Shown: positions 21,825-35,691, counted from the first letter of the stretch. The stretch is 64,000 nucleotides of DNA from Rhypophila decipiens (GCA_033297075.1 MU858078.1:62001-126000), one strand, 5' to 3'. Notes: a model not told the origin generated them from the sequence alone. A program made the numbers and translations.

Positions 21825-23271
21825 GATGTCTGCTACTCTGTGAATATGATCGTAGGCGTCAAATCTGGTTGCAATCTTTAAGACAAAATTGTTGTAAGAC
21901 TGATAAGCCCCAGAGCTCTATTGGCAATGTGAGGCCTTCAAGGTCCCCACGGCATCTTCCGTCCGACAATTGGGTACGGCTTGTCTCCATCACCGTTACG
22001 AATCCCCCTTCCCGAGCGGTTTTGAGTCTCCTCGGCAATGGCAAGAGCGACTGGCGCCCGGTGAGGATGCCACCCCAAGAGCACCTTCCGAATCGGACCC
22101 CCAAACCTCAGTCGCTCTAAGCCAGCAGGTACAGACCCGAAGTGAGGAAGCACCTGCTCAGCTCTTCAAAAAACACTCATTCTTGGGAGGAAAGAAGGCT
22201 CGCGGCCCTAACCCCACCCCCACTTGCCATCTCAACAGATCAAATTGTTGATAGCGTAATGCTAATGGGAAGTTGGGACTTGGGACGGTGTGAGTAATAT
22301 CTGGTGGAGAACGTTCATCATCGATTTGAGCATTTTTGCGCCCGATAAGTATGGTAGCAGCCGGATAGCAACGGCTGGGCAGATCCCTAACTGGCTCGAA
22401 AATGAGGTGTGAAAGGATTTACACACGCCTTCAACAATCTCTATATACATGTCTAATTAATCTCTTTTGTGCCAATTTTTATTCTATTGAACTCATGTAA
22501 GGGATTGATTGTACGTATATACAGAGATCGTTGAAAGCGTGTAGCAATTGTTTTTAAAGCCTGTGTTGTACCATAGCAAGGCATTCTTCAGCTCATCTCT
22601 ATCCCCCCGCCCCGTCGGTCTAATTGCCCAACCCTCTTCTTCCCACTCTGCTTCTGGCTGCCTCGCATGGTTCTGCCTCGTGGATAATTCGACACAGCGC
22701 CTCGGTATCGGAAGGCGAGAATCGGAGGGAGAGAAGAGAGGTTAGAGGAGGCTGGTTAGTGACTGGATAGATAATTATATAGCCCGGTATTTTCGCCCCC
22801 CGGTGCAAGGGTATTTAATGGGCGGTTTTGGGCGACGGCTGGTTTTCGAACGAACTCAACGCAAGGCGGGCTGTCAGCATGTCGGACCACATGCACTGGC
22901 CTTTTACATATGAACCCACTAAACAAAGCTTGTGGCTGACTTGAAGATGGCACGGCAATGTTAGCAAGCTGCAGGAGGAACGGGAAATCATCACATACTA
23001 CTGCTGGCCCGACCAAATTAAGCACACTGCCAGGACATACGGTCCGTGCCTTAAAGCCACCACTCTTGTCCAAGCTTTTGACACTGCTTTCAAACCCGCA
23101 AGTGGCGCGGCACTTGCGGTCACTTTCCTCGAGCTTTCTATCACGACCACCGAGAATGAGCTGTGAGATGCCGTCGCCTTCCAGACTCGAAAATGAACAT
23201 CGCGCTAGTTGAGAGGGAGGATCATGACCGGGACTCGGTGGTCTATGTCAATGAAGCGGCGTCCGTAGCTA
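21825..23271. other. intergenic between bioB and psf3
   Basis: About 1.4 kb with no recognisable gene. It holds the bioB promoter on its left and the 3' flank of psf3 on its right. Open frames are short and overlapping. Confidence 0.4.
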
Positions 23272-23926
23272 CTAGTAACGTTTCTTTATACCCTCAATCC
23301 ATTGCTTGGTGGATCTCGCGCCGTCGTGCGCTTTGCGGAACAGGATTCGCTCCCACTCATCCAGGCCCCTCAGGAATTCTTCACCGGCAGCACCGATGCC
23401 AAGGTTACTGCCCTCGCCCTTGGATACCGCGCCGCCTGATTTGCGTGCGTGAAGGGAGATATCGGCAGCGCGGGTAAGGAACGTCTTGCGTACGACAGCA
23501 TGCAGTTCCCGTTCTTCTGCCAGGTCCATCATGTGTTTCGCGAGGTTGTAGAAGTTGGGGCTCTGGTTACGGATGGGAACGGATCGTGGGTCGGCCTTGA
23601 GCGCGGCCATGACATCTTTTCCTACTGCTGGCGGAAGGTCGAACGCGATGAATGATTTGTCGGGATTTTGGTGATCTCCCATGTCTGCGATTGCGAGCAT
23701 TTCCGCGAGCCAAAGGGGCAGCAAAACCTTTGTGCCGGACTTGAGCGTATATCCGGGGTTATTGTCGAGGTATCCCAGTTCCGGAACGTCGAGCTGGAAG
23801 GTACAAGGTATTTTCTGGATACGGTCAGCACCTTGATGGCCAGGGCGTGTCAAGAGGTGGGATGATGTTCAGCGAGCAGCATACCTCGGCGCCCGTAAGG
23901 ATCGCGTCAAGATCGTAGTACGACAT
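23272..23926 (-). CDS. psf3: GINS complex subunit Psf3
   Basis: Subunit of the GINS tetramer, part of the CMG replicative helicase acting at replication forks. A 14-codon first exon (23926-23885, starting MSYYDLDAIL) is joined across a 70-nt intron with donor GTATGC to the second exon 23814-23272, giving 194 residues. The join produces AEKIPCTFQLDVPELGYLDNN, the hallmark N-terminal B-domain of Psf3, followed by LKSGTKVLLPLWLAEML and the helical A-domain (LPPAVGKDVMAALKADPRSV). Length agrees with the family. The first exon is too short to see without knowing the family. It is divergent from sod2 and shares a 410-bp promoter region with it. Confidence 0.92.
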
Positions 23927-24336
23927 TGTAGCAGGGGAGAAAGACGAGGTGTGCAAAAGTGCAAAATTTCAACGCAGGGTCAAGAACAAGAGACAGTAGT
24001 GTCTGAATAGCGCGTTGCTCTCGAAGTTTTCTTCAAAGTCAGACGCGACCAGAACCCCCCGCTCCCGTTGAAAAGCCAGCCACAGCAGCCACACTTGTGC
24101 TCCCCGCCAAGCTTCCATTCATCCCAAAACGGTCATGTGGGGCACTGAGGCTTGAAGACGGCAATGACGAAATTGCAATCCGGATTGCCGGCGCCCAGAA
24201 TAACGAAGCTTCGAGAGAACTTGTTTCCTCAATCCATCAATTCCTCAACATACGGCCGCTATACTACGGCAATCGCTATCCTCCGCCTTTCAAACATCAC
24301 CATCAACCCTTTTTTGAGACTCAACCACCATTCGCC
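23927..24336. promoter_or_regulatory. divergent promoter of psf3 and sod2
   Basis: 410 bp between the starts of two housekeeping genes on opposite strands. It must contain both core promoters. The sod2 side ends in a C/A/T-rich leader (CATCACCATCAACCC). No defined motif is claimed. Confidence 0.45.
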
Positions 24337-25161
24337 ATGTCTTCGGTTCTTCTTCGCACCACACCCGCCGTCCGTGGAGCTCTCCGTGCTGGAGCTCTTC
24401 GGCCCGCTGCCGCTGCCGCCAGCACAAGCTTCGTCCGTGGCAAGGCAACCCTTCCCGACCTGCAATGTAAGCATATCAATGATGTTTCTTATTTCAAGCT
24501 TGACTGGCGCTGACACCTGTTTTGCAGATGACTACGGAGCTCTTGAGCCCTACATTTCTGGCAAGATTATGGAGCTGCACCACAAGAAGCATCACCAAAC
24601 CTACGTGACCGGCCTCAACACTGCGCTCGAGACCATTGGCGAGGCTGAGAGCAAGGGTGACTTTACCAAGGCTGCCACCGTTGCGCCCCTCCTCAACTTC
24701 CATGGTGGTGGACATCTCAACCACACTCTTTTCTGGGAGAACCTTGCGCCTGCCAGCAGGGAAGGCGGAGGACAGCCCGATGGCGCCCTTCTGGTTCGTT
24801 ATTCCAGTTCTCCGGACCACACTGCATAATGAACATCACTAACCATGCTCGACGACAGAAATCCATCAACGAGGACTTTGGCTCCTTCGACACATTCCGC
24901 AAACAGATGAACACGGCGCTGGCAGGCATCCAGGGCAGCGGCTGGGCATGGCTGGCAAAGGACAAGCAGAGCGGTACACTGGGAATCATCACCCGGGCCA
25001 ACCAGGATCCCGTCAGCGGCCCATATGCGCCTCTCATGGGCATCGACGCATGGGAGCACGCATACTACCTCCAGTATGAGAACCGCAAGGCCGAGTATTT
25101 CGATGCAATCTGGAACGTTATCAACTGGAAGACCGTCGCTTCCCGGTTTGAGAAGGCCTAA
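24337..25161 (+). CDS. sod2: mitochondrial Mn superoxide dismutase
   Basis: Dismutes superoxide to hydrogen peroxide and oxygen in the mitochondrial matrix. Three exons, 24337-24466, 24528-24793 and 24859-25161, join to 232 residues. The leader at about 1-36 is Arg- and Ala-rich with no acidic residues, a typical mitochondrial presequence. Mature sequence begins near KATLPDLQYDYGALEP. Metal ligands are visible: His61 in MELHHKKHH, the His of GGHLNHTLFWENL, and Asp and His in GIDAWEHAYYLQYEN. GGGHLNH and the DAWEHAYYLQ motif fit Mn/Fe-SOD. Intron 2 has the weak donor GTTCGT at 24794; splicing there restores GALLKSINEDFGS in frame. Choosing Mn rather than Fe rests on the fungal mitochondrial context. 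Confidence 0.95.
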
Positions 25162-27810
25162 AGGCTGGTGAGCAAGGCTAGGAAGCTGCACTGACCGTTG
25201 TATATAGTTGCTTATGGTAGTGCCCGAGGGCTTGTCGCGATTCACCTTTACGGTGTGTATTTGTTTGCGATAGCTAATTGGATTGAAGTTACTCTTCATG
25301 GTTGCTTTGTATGGTCCAGACCATTTACCCTGGGTGATTTACCGCACAAAAGTTATGATCCTTGCTAACAAGGCGTGCAAGGGGCCGAAGGCAAGTGGAT
25401 TTCACCCGCAACCTAGATCCCAGTTGGGCGGCAGTTGTGATCAGGAACCACACCGAGTTCCTGGAGCAGCAAGTAGTGTAGAAAATGTTCCGCTACGCCC
25501 GTAGCTGTCGGTCCTCCTCGAGCTGACGATACCAACATGCGTTATTGGATCAAGATACGTCCCCAGACTGTCCTAGGGACACTCGGGCTGACAGTTGGAA
25601 TGGTTGGGTTTAGGCACGTGGGAACCAAAACTTTGACACCTTTTGATGGCGGGTTTGGACGAGTGGCGTGAACCTTGGTGCGTGATTTTGTCCCTATCAG
25701 GCAACTCTGCGATGTGCACGCATTTCCTCTGTTCCAGGTGACCGATCAGAAGGTGTGGCTACCGCGTGGGATATCACTGAAAATGTCAATGGTATGGTTC
25801 ATCGAATGTGGGGGTGCTGATGGCTCCCTTTCTAGGGACATGCTATGTGGCGTGGTCTTGCCTCATCGACACATTGCAAAGTTGAGATCAGGGTACTGGA
25901 GATGGTTGTCGTCGCAAACCTGTGGTCTTCTGACAATTCCGGCCCTGGCAGAGAATATGTCTTGGCCTGAACTGCTGACCGATCGCCTGATTTCGAAAAC
26001 CCAAGCCATCGCGATTCGCGATGTTGTACAAACCCACATTGGAATCTAGTGTATACCTCACCAGTTCAACTAGGTAAGCTTCCGAGTAGCATCGAAAGAC
26101 CCTCAGGTAGTTCAACGGTTGCCCGTTGTCACTTCTAAACATAGTGTAATGGATCTCGATTCTTGCCGGCCAGCACATCATTGGTTCAGGGATTCAGACA
26201 GGTTAGGGTACTGCAGCCCAGAAGTTAGTGCCATTTAGAGACCTGGGCAGGCCTGGGCTGTGTGCGGAAGTGGCGTGGTCGAGAGCTTTAGTGGGTCTTT
26301 AGGGATCAGCAAGCTATCGTATGATTCCAAGTTCTTCCTGATTCCGTGAGCTGGCGAGAACTAGCCAAACATTGGGTCTCAAGAAATATACGTGTTTTGA
26401 TGTAGGAAATTCGGCAAAAGCTGGCTAATTCTTTCGCATCATATCAACCACCAAGAACGGTTTCAATTGCGATATCTTCATCTTTCTCAGACCCTTTTCA
26501 ACTCTTGCCAGCTATTTTACCCCACCACGATCTCAAGAGCTGTTAAAGAGCACTTAAAACCCCCGCTTATTTCCCCAGCAAAACGCACGACACCCGTCGC
26601 TAACAGGGTTTGCTTTGACCAATCTGTGGGGCATTTTACCCCGATCACAACGCTAGAATGCGGGGAGTTCAGACGCTAAGAAGATCCGTCCTTGGCAAAA
26701 CCGACGTCACAGAACGACGACACGAGGAAGATCCGCAGAAAACGTTCAACGCCGGGAGGAGCCGTCATCAGCTCTGTTCCGGTGATTCGGGCGCAGTATT
26801 TGCCTGGAGGCGAAGTAAATGATCCTGAGCTGAATTGGTGTATATAGCAAGTATATCAAGAGCATAGGTAGTACGCCAGACGTGAGAGAAAAGATATCCC
26901 AATACAACTCCATTACGACTGATTAGCTCTCCTCCCGCAACGATTACACAACTTTGTTCCTCTTTTACTCAAACTGCATCGCGCATCACCGTGATCCTCA
27001 CCGCCAGCTGCAACTCCAGCGCCGGACAGCGGACATCCCAACGAATACCGCCAAAGAAGAAGCAAAACCTGTCACACGAAGCCCCACGGTGAGCGCCTGT
27101 CCCCTTCATCCCGGCCATACTATTTGTTCCCCTTGTTCGTCTCTTTCCAGTAAGCTGTGCATGGAGCGCGTTTTTCTTTATGAACCCCCTCATCTTCATC
27201 CCACCTCGCCCACCTACCCATTGTCCGCTGCCCCTGTTTGGGGCCAGACTCTGCTGTCACCCACGTCCTTGATGTGTCTTGCCCCAACCAAATTCACACC
27301 ACACTTGGATCTTGGTGGTTGGCATTCTCACCGACTCTGGCTCCTGCATAGTCATGTGAGAGGGGCGTACAGGACAATTGAAGCAGAGCTCTACCCAGTG
27401 TCCAATAACATCTCTTGGCCGACCTTGGCCCCGCCGCCATTGTCGGGTGCTCTCACAGTTCTGTGGCGGTCTTTTCAAGGTGACTAGACAGCTTTCCCCG
27501 GGAGCAAGGGTGTGTGTGTTGCTTTGCATCAGTCGTGCAGACCCGGGGGAGAGTTCCAGAGCCGGGTAGGTGCCAGCCCGTATCAATTCCCATAGTGCAG
27601 CTAGGGCATTGAAATTGTACCTGGGTACCCGACCTTTCCATAAAGTTTTTATATATTTCACCTGAAGAAGGGATCCTTATTTTGTTGAACTTCGGACGGT
27701 TTCGATATGTAGCCGTCCGGAGTTCTCATGTTATGGGTAATTAAACTGACCATTTGATAGCGTTAACTAGCTTTTCCTCTCGCGCTCTCGAACGAGGAAA
27801 TTGTGATGCA
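25162..27810. other. long intergenic region upstream of trehalose phosphorylase
   Basis: About 2.6 kb with no recognisable gene. The right half probably includes the promoter and leader of the trehalose phosphorylase. A possible long leader intron could run from a GTGAGC donor at about 27089 to an acceptor near 27758 (TTTGATAG). That is an inference from splice-like borders only. Confidence 0.4.
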
Positions 27811-30800
27811 ATGAGTGAACGATGTAGTGACAACCTGAAGGAGGGTGTCCCACCCGGTGCCCCACCTTCCCTCGTCGACAAGGAGGTGCACCCGCAGAAA
27901 GACCTGCAGCTTCACCCACCCCGACCTGCGTCACCGCCTCGAGCTCTCAACAATCTCGGAGAGCCTCTTCGTCCAGTGGTGCCTTCCGAACCAGAAGAAA
28001 AGCAGAAGCAACAGCAGACCGAACGCCACTCGACTCAGGAGACCCAGGAGACTCCGAGGCCCCTGGCGCTGGCAGGCACGACCCCGACGTCGAGCTCTCT
28101 CCCGGACCACCCTTCTCACTCCGATCCCGCCCAAGCACAAAACCCTTCACTTGCCCTGTTCTCTCCCGTCCCGACTCTTCCAAGCTCAACCGTAGCATCT
28201 CGCTTTGTCCACGACCTTTCATCCTCTCCTGTCCCAATTGAAGCTCAATCACAAGCTCAGGGTACTACTTCGTCAGTGCCTTCAAAGCATATTTCACGTT
28301 TCCTCGAGCGCGAAAAATACCAGGACGAGCACGGCGCTTTATCGTCACCATCGCCTGACCGAAGCGGGTTGTCAACACCCAATTCAGAACCCCAGTCCCA
28401 TACTCATCATCTACATAGCCTCCGTCCTTTCGTTCACGCAATCATGGCGTTCGAAAAGGGTCGCAAGTTCTCCACGGGCACTTCGGTGCACCGTAAACGC
28501 CAGATGAGCACTCTGGTGGAGAAGGAGGGCGCCTTTGGCCCTGCTCTGACTGTATGTGGTCCCCCTCTTGCTTTCCATAGCCACTCGTGATATCTGATCT
28601 CGGGGCCTTGCAACCAGTTCGCTGACGGTGATTTTGTAAAAGACGCTCTACCTTGGTATTTCTGCCGTCTTTGCAGACGACCACACCGCCGTGGTCGCCA
28701 TTGCTATCCACGATACCACCTATCTCATCGACTTCTCCGTCAAGCACATTGTTCTCGACGATGCCATGAAGATGGGAGCCGACATGATTGCCGATTATGT
28801 CATCTCCGAGGTCGAGAAGTACGAGCACGAGAACTTTTCCAAGTTCATCGGTGCTGGCCTTCCCACCACGGTCAAGTACATGAGCCCCACACTCTGCTCC
28901 CGACTTTGGCTGGAGCTTGATATCGTCCCCGTTGTCATGCGCCCCGACGATGAGACGACTAAGGGAACCTCTTTCTGGGATGTCAAGCGTGTCGATGAGC
29001 AGGCTGATTCCATGGCCCGCAAGTGCATCATGTAGGTCAAGACTCTATGTGTCTCCAAGACGTTCTCAAGCCGTCAGCTGCTAACACGGCAACTAGGAAC
29101 TTCGGCCCTTCGCTGGTCCCCCTTCTCCATGTTGGGTTCCGTGGCATTGTCCAGACCGATGCTGGTTTCCGGGCTCACCTCACAACCGTCCAGAACCACA
29201 AGGACACTTGCTCCAACGCAACGTGGGAGACGATGTTGACGTACGCCAAGAAGCTCCGGGCTGGCAAGACCAAAGTTGCGTTCTTCAGCTCTACGCCCCA
29301 GGGTGGTGGTGTTGCCCTTATGCGGCACGCGCTGGTGCGCTTCGCCCGCCTCCTTGGTGTCGACCTGACTTGGTATGGTGAGTAAACACCTCCGCCCATG
29401 TCCCAACGAGCAGCAGTCACTGACTCCATACAGTCCCCAAGCCACGACCCGGTGTTTTCCGCATTACCAAGAACATCCACAACATCCTTCAAGGTGTCAG
29501 CCATCCGGATCAGCGTATCTCTGCAGAGGAGAAGCAGGCCATCATTGACTGGATCACCGAGAACGCAAAGCGATACTGGTTCTCCGAGGGCGGCCCCCTG
29601 TGCTCACCCGAGGAGGGTGGTGCCGATGTGGTCATCGTACGTTGCCTTGTCTTTCTACCACTGTGATTTGATTTAGAGACAACCAAACTGACGCTGGACC
29701 TTCAGATTGACGACCCGCAAATGCCTGGCCTGATCCCTCTGATCAAGAAGGTTACCCCTGACCGCCCCGTGCTTTACCGATCCCACATCCAGATCCGCAG
29801 CGACCTTGTCGCCAAGGCCGGCAGTCCTCAGGCCGACATCTGGGACTTCCTCTGGAGCAATATCCAGGGCTGCGACATGTTCATCAGCCACCCCATTCCT
29901 ATCTTCGTCCCCTACAACGTTCCCCGGGAGAAGGTTGTTTATCTGCCTGCCACCACCGACTGGTTGGATGGCTTGAACAAGCACCTGAACAGATGGGACT
30001 CCGGCTACTATGGCCATATCTATAACCAAGCCTGCCATGCCCAGCGCATGTGAGTGTTGACCTGTCCCTTTACATGTAATGACCTCGCTAACGAGAGTTT
30101 TGTAGGACCGAGCTCAACTGGCCCGCTCGCAAGTATATTATTCAGGTCGCTCGCTTCGATCCTGCCAAGGGTATCCCCACTGTCATCGACTCGTACGCCG
30201 AGTTCCGCCGCCAATGTGAGTCGGCTGGTATCACAGACGTCCCCCAGCTGGTCGTCTGTGGCAATGGGTCCGTCGATGACCCCGATGCCAGTTTGATCTA
30301 TGACCAAACCATGAGCCAGCTTGAGACTTACTATCCCGACTTGATCAAGGATGTCAGCATCATGCGTCTGGACCCCAACGATCAGCTCATCAACACTCTC
30401 CTTGCGAACGCACACGTTGTTCTCCAACTCTCTACCCGCGAGGGCTTCGAGGTCAAGGTATCTGAGGCGCTCCATGCCGGTCGCCCAGTCATTGTCACCA
30501 ACACTGGCGGTATCCCCCTGCAGGTCAAGGACAAGGTGAACGGATTCCTTGTTACCCCCGGTGATTGGAAGGCTGTTGCTGGCCATCTGCTGGAACTCTT
30601 CACGAACCACGAGCTCTGGAAGAAGATGAGCCACGCTGCTGCCACTGGTGTCTCTGACGAGGTTGGAACCGTCGGAAATGCCCTTGGATGGTTCTACCTG
30701 GCTGCCAAGTGGGCCGAGGTTGGTGTTGAGAAGAACGGAAAGGGTGGCTTGAGGGGTGATGAGAAGTGGGTCAACGACATGGCCCGCGAGGAGGCTGGCT

Positions 30801-30901
30801 ATCCCTACTCCGAAGGGGAGAATCGTCTTCCCCGCCACTTCACGCAGGTCAAGACCATCCCCGTTCAAACCAAGGACGAGGCCCACGCCAAGGAGACCTA
30901 G
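27811..30901 (+). CDS. ccg-9: trehalose phosphorylase / CCG-9 type, GT4 fold
   Basis: Retaining trehalose phosphorylase (also called trehalose synthase), the product of the clock-controlled gene ccg-9 in Neurospora. It interconverts trehalose + phosphate and glucose + glucose-1-phosphate. Coding exons end at 28551, then 28643-29031, 29097-29377, 29434-29636, 29706-30049 and 30106-30901. From ATG 28444 (MAFEKGRKFSTG) the product has 706 residues and holds the whole conserved enzyme. The frame is also open upstream to ATG 27811, adding 211 Pro/Ser/Gln-rich residues with phosphorylation-like SPSP stretches, for 917 in total. The longer form is preferred because chance openness over 630 nt is unlikely, but the upstream start is uncertain. 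GT4 features are WPARKYIIQVARFDPAKG, LSTREGFEVKVSEALHAGRPV and NTGGIPLQV. All introns are 56-91 nt with GTA/GTG donors. Confidence 0.9.
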
Positions 30902-31581
30902 GAGGCACTCTCCCCCGACCATAGCCGAGGCCTGAGCTTAGTTGAACTCATGGTGTGATTTTTGTTCGTTTTGTTGATTCGATACCATATGGTTTAGATT
31001 GCTCGATGCATGTCGCAGGTATGCCGGCAATTTGTGAGGGGAAGGACACGATCATGGGGAGACCTCGACACTTGCTTATTTTGGCGCTTGATTTGAGCTG
31101 CTATATATATATAGGGAAACGATGAGTGACTTTGCTCTGTCTGGCGTCGCTGTTCAGGGCAGATACAAAAAAGGGGTGGCCGGCGAAAAGATTAAAACAT
31201 ATAAAACTTTGAGATAATACGTACCTACATTTTTTTGAGGTTTCCTTCTGGGGAATAATTGTTTGTTTAGGTGAAATCGTGATCAAAGTGCCCGTATGTT
31301 TCGTCCTGGCTTTTGAGAGTGCTTCTCCAGTACTGTGATCACAACAAAGGTTAAAGGCATTTACCGAGAGGCTTTCGGTATATTATGCACTTGTCTGCAT
31401 AATCCTGGTCTATTCAACGGTAATCGAACAGTTGATTTGCACGTACCTTTTGTACCGCCAGCAGGAGCAAAGTTTGTATATTATCCAAATGAAATAAACC
31501 TGACAAGCCACAGCATGTACACATACACATCATGTTTTATGCACAACACTATCCAAAGCAAAAGTGAAACGCTTCCACCAT
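30902..31581. other. intergenic between convergent trehalose phosphorylase and thymidylate synthase
   Basis: Two 3' untranslated regions meet here. A short (TA)n run (TATATATATATA) lies at about 31102-31113. AATAAA-like sequence occurs on the thymidylate synthase side. No gene is seen. Confidence 0.45.
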
Positions 31582-32649
<1,068 letters not shown>

Positions 32650-33376
32650 CCTGGGCGATTGGGGAGAGAATGTGTGTTTTGAAGTCGGATTACAGTATTG
32701 TTTTCGATGTTGTCGAGTGGGTGAGTTTCGAACTTGGCTTGACAGTTCAAAATGTCACTTTACCCGCTGCTGGCTGGACGCGAAGACGCGACTTTATTAG
32801 GGGGATTGGACCCCGCCCCCACCAAGTACGTACCTGCCAAGTCTGAGAGCCCGCCAAGACATGAGGAGGCGCTAAGCCCAATTTGGGCAGCACAGTATGA
32901 ATTTCATCTCAACCGCTGACAATCCAATTGTCATGATGTGTTTTTGGATGCCTTCACAGGTATATGGGTCATTGCCTTGGTGTCATTCAACAAGGATTAA
33001 CCCCCTCAAGCTCCATCTAGGATTACTGAATTTGTTTTCCTCGAATCTCAAGCGACTCGCCAACCTAGCCCTAAGCCGATGTGTTTGGGTAATGGTGCCA
33101 ACGAGGAGGTATCACAATATATCTTGGCTGCCTCATTCATCCTTGTCCCATACTTGCTTCTTTGCCAGCAACTTTCCGCCACAGCTGACACTGATTGTGA
33201 TCAGGGACGGACTGACAGTGAATGTAACAGACAGTTCTACATCCAAGTATGAACTTTTTGACTTCCCAAAGAACCGGGATTTCGTGGTTACCAGTCGACC
33301 TGGTATGAACGACAGATCAAATTCGAGGTCGAGGCTCCGGACTGCTATAACGTGACCACCTTTGTTAGTGTTCCTA
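32650..33376. other. intergenic, 5' flank of thymidylate synthase
   Basis: 727 bp with only short frames. It should hold the thymidylate synthase promoter near 32650 and the 3' flank of the Hsp70-like gene near 33376. Nothing else is recognised. Confidence 0.4.
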
Positions 33377-35655
33377 CTAGACATACTGCCTGCACAGGGG
33401 AAGGATCTCACATTGTTGTTCTAGAGACTGAAAGTCACCAGATGGCGTATTCCCACCGTATATAACAACAACAACTCTCGACATTCTCCCAGGAACAAAT
33501 TCTTCGATCCTGTATCGTCGAAGCAGGCGAAGCTTCTCATTTCTGGTCTCATCTGCATCCGGAAAAATGGCCTCGCCCTTCGTGAGAATCCATTGAACCT
33601 TGTCAGGCTTCCCTCGGTCGTCGCTGCTTGACTTTGGACCTCTATGCCCAATGCCATAACAATGAGCCATCTTGATCACGGGTGAGATCACACTAGAACT
33701 CAGGACATGCAGGATTGAGCCTCGAAGCACACTATCCTCGCCCTCCATGCGGACAACTCGAACTCTTCGTGTCCAAGCAAAATCTTCCAACTGCTTGTGT
33801 ACATATGGATTGTTCACAAAATATCCACTCAGGATTATTACCTGGAGGTGAAGGATGCGTTAGATGACTCGATTTACCTAAGACGTTATACGATCTTTGG
33901 CAACTAGGAGAGGATAAGGAGTTGAGAGTACCTTGGCTGGTGTACCTGCATGGTCCGCTAGCTCAATCTGGTCAGACAGAATCTGGATGATCGACTTGAT
34001 GGAGGGATCAAACAGTCCCTTCAAGTCATCCCTAGTAACAGTTAATAGGTGTTATGCTGCAATGGAGAATGGGGACATTTTCGTACGTTTTTAGTATGAT
34101 CGCTCCGCTGTCATTCTCCCCACGAATTCCTCTCGGGAGCTGGATAGGCCAACCAGGCAAACGAGGCTCAACGCCTTCAAATTTATAAATTAGAGGCTAT
34201 CGACTGTTGAATCCGGATCGCTCGTTTCAAGAAGCCTGTCTCGTGCTGGAGCAGTTGAATTGAGTCTGACGATACACAGAGACTTGAACCCTGCCTCCAC
34301 TAATTGCCGTCCCGCATTGGCTCCTAATGTAATGTCAGTTCAACTATGGAATTGACTATCAGAACCATGAAGAAAGCCTACGAGCCAGATATCCAATCTT
34401 GCGGAGATTGAAATCAGAACCACGTAAAATGTGATCGAATCCGTACGAGGTAGCGATCTTGGGCAAATCAGCAAATGAGCATTCTTCCGGCTCCAGTTTG
34501 AACACTGAGACACACGTACTCCTTTGTCGCTTGTCGTGTCACATACAATCACCGAGGTGCCCTAGAGTCTATTCGTTAAATCAGATGCTCCTAAATAGAA
34601 CCGCGATGGCGCTAAAGATTTCGAGGCTGACGTACCTTCCGGATCCCATATGCACAGAGCGATTCGAGTTTTGAGAAGACACACCATTGGGAAACAGCTT
34701 CAGCCTCAGCCAAAAAGTAGATATGCCGAAGTCTGGGGACGATAGCAAGATCAAATGCTGATTCTATCACGTGGAAGTAACGCGGTTTGACGGCCTCGGG
34801 CCATAGCTTTACGCAAATGACGGTATCGGTAAGCGAACCCAGGTTTGACTTCAAGGAGTATAGTGAAAGCAATATGTGAAAATTAAATGCATGAGAAGGC
34901 TCTTAAGTGACACGGATATCCACTTACTGAGGGATAGCTCACAACCAGATCGAGCGGTACGACTTCTAGTACCTGTCTGCCAATGTTGTTATCGATTTCG
35001 TCTCGCAGGTGTACGGCTACCTTCCGCAGAAAGTCTGCAGCCATTACTTCCGGTGACTTGTGCAGTGACGGGGGCACAGAGACAGAGAGTCCTGGATTTG
35101 TAGCCGCCTCTTTGACCAAGCCATGAAGGCTAACGAGCTCTTGGTACATAGAAGCATCTTCAAGCCGGGGCCGCAGAGAATCGTGGATTCGAACACCATC
35201 ATCAATGTCGTAGCCCCATTGTCGGCACCCCCTGGTGGTTGGTGAATATGAGATCTCACTTGGCACACTGGTATTACAGTGGCAGGGCCAATCCTGCAAA
35301 ATACGTATATCCTCGATCTTCTGCTGTATGTTGGCATTGTGACTACGATGGTCGGACAAGTACGCTACCGCTGTGAGATCATGGTCCATGTTAGTGCAAT
35401 TACAACGAAGTGCTGGCTGGGAGGACGGGAACCATAGAAAATAGAGGAAACATACAAGTATGCGTAGCACCAAAGTTCAATGCAACTACCAGTCTGGATT
35501 CTGGTTCTAGTCCTTTGTTTGACGGAGATTCACCTCGCTTGGTGACCGTGGATTCACCCGGAGGCACTGGCGAGTTTCGGAAAGCCGAGCTCAATGTGCG
35601 GCTTCTCTCAACCGAATGCAAGGTTCTGACAGTCGTCTTGGAGGAGCTGAGAACT
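33377..35655 (-). pseudogene. Hsp70-like ATPase-domain gene, probably degraded
   Basis: A divergent fungal Hsp70/actin-fold protein spread over many small exons. Pieces in order: LVVALNFGATHT (phosphate-1 loop) ending at 35456; intron 35371-35455; exon 35370-34928 with DIRILQDWP, VPSEISYSP and QWGYDID; exon 34806-34636 with LWPEAVKPRYFHVIESAF and IYFLAEAEAVSQW; exon from 34561 with TSVIVCDTTSDKGV; later exons with GLFDPSIKSIIQILSDQI and ILSGYFVNNPYVHKQL; stop at 33377. Damage signs: a two-base shift in a GTGTGT run at about 34515-34509 separates CDTTSDKGVRV from the continuing VSVFKLEPEEC; the glycine loop of the phosphate-2 region is lost; and no ATG precedes the first piece, with a stop at about 35656. 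The family call is inference from motif order. A live gene with unusual splicing is possible. Confidence 0.5.
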
Positions 35656-35691
35656 CTCTACGCCGGCAGGACTCAGGTCGTCCGTGGAAAA

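Noticed and set aside
30020..30922. 300-codon frame on the minus strand
   Set aside because: Antisense shadow of the last exons of trehalose phosphorylase.
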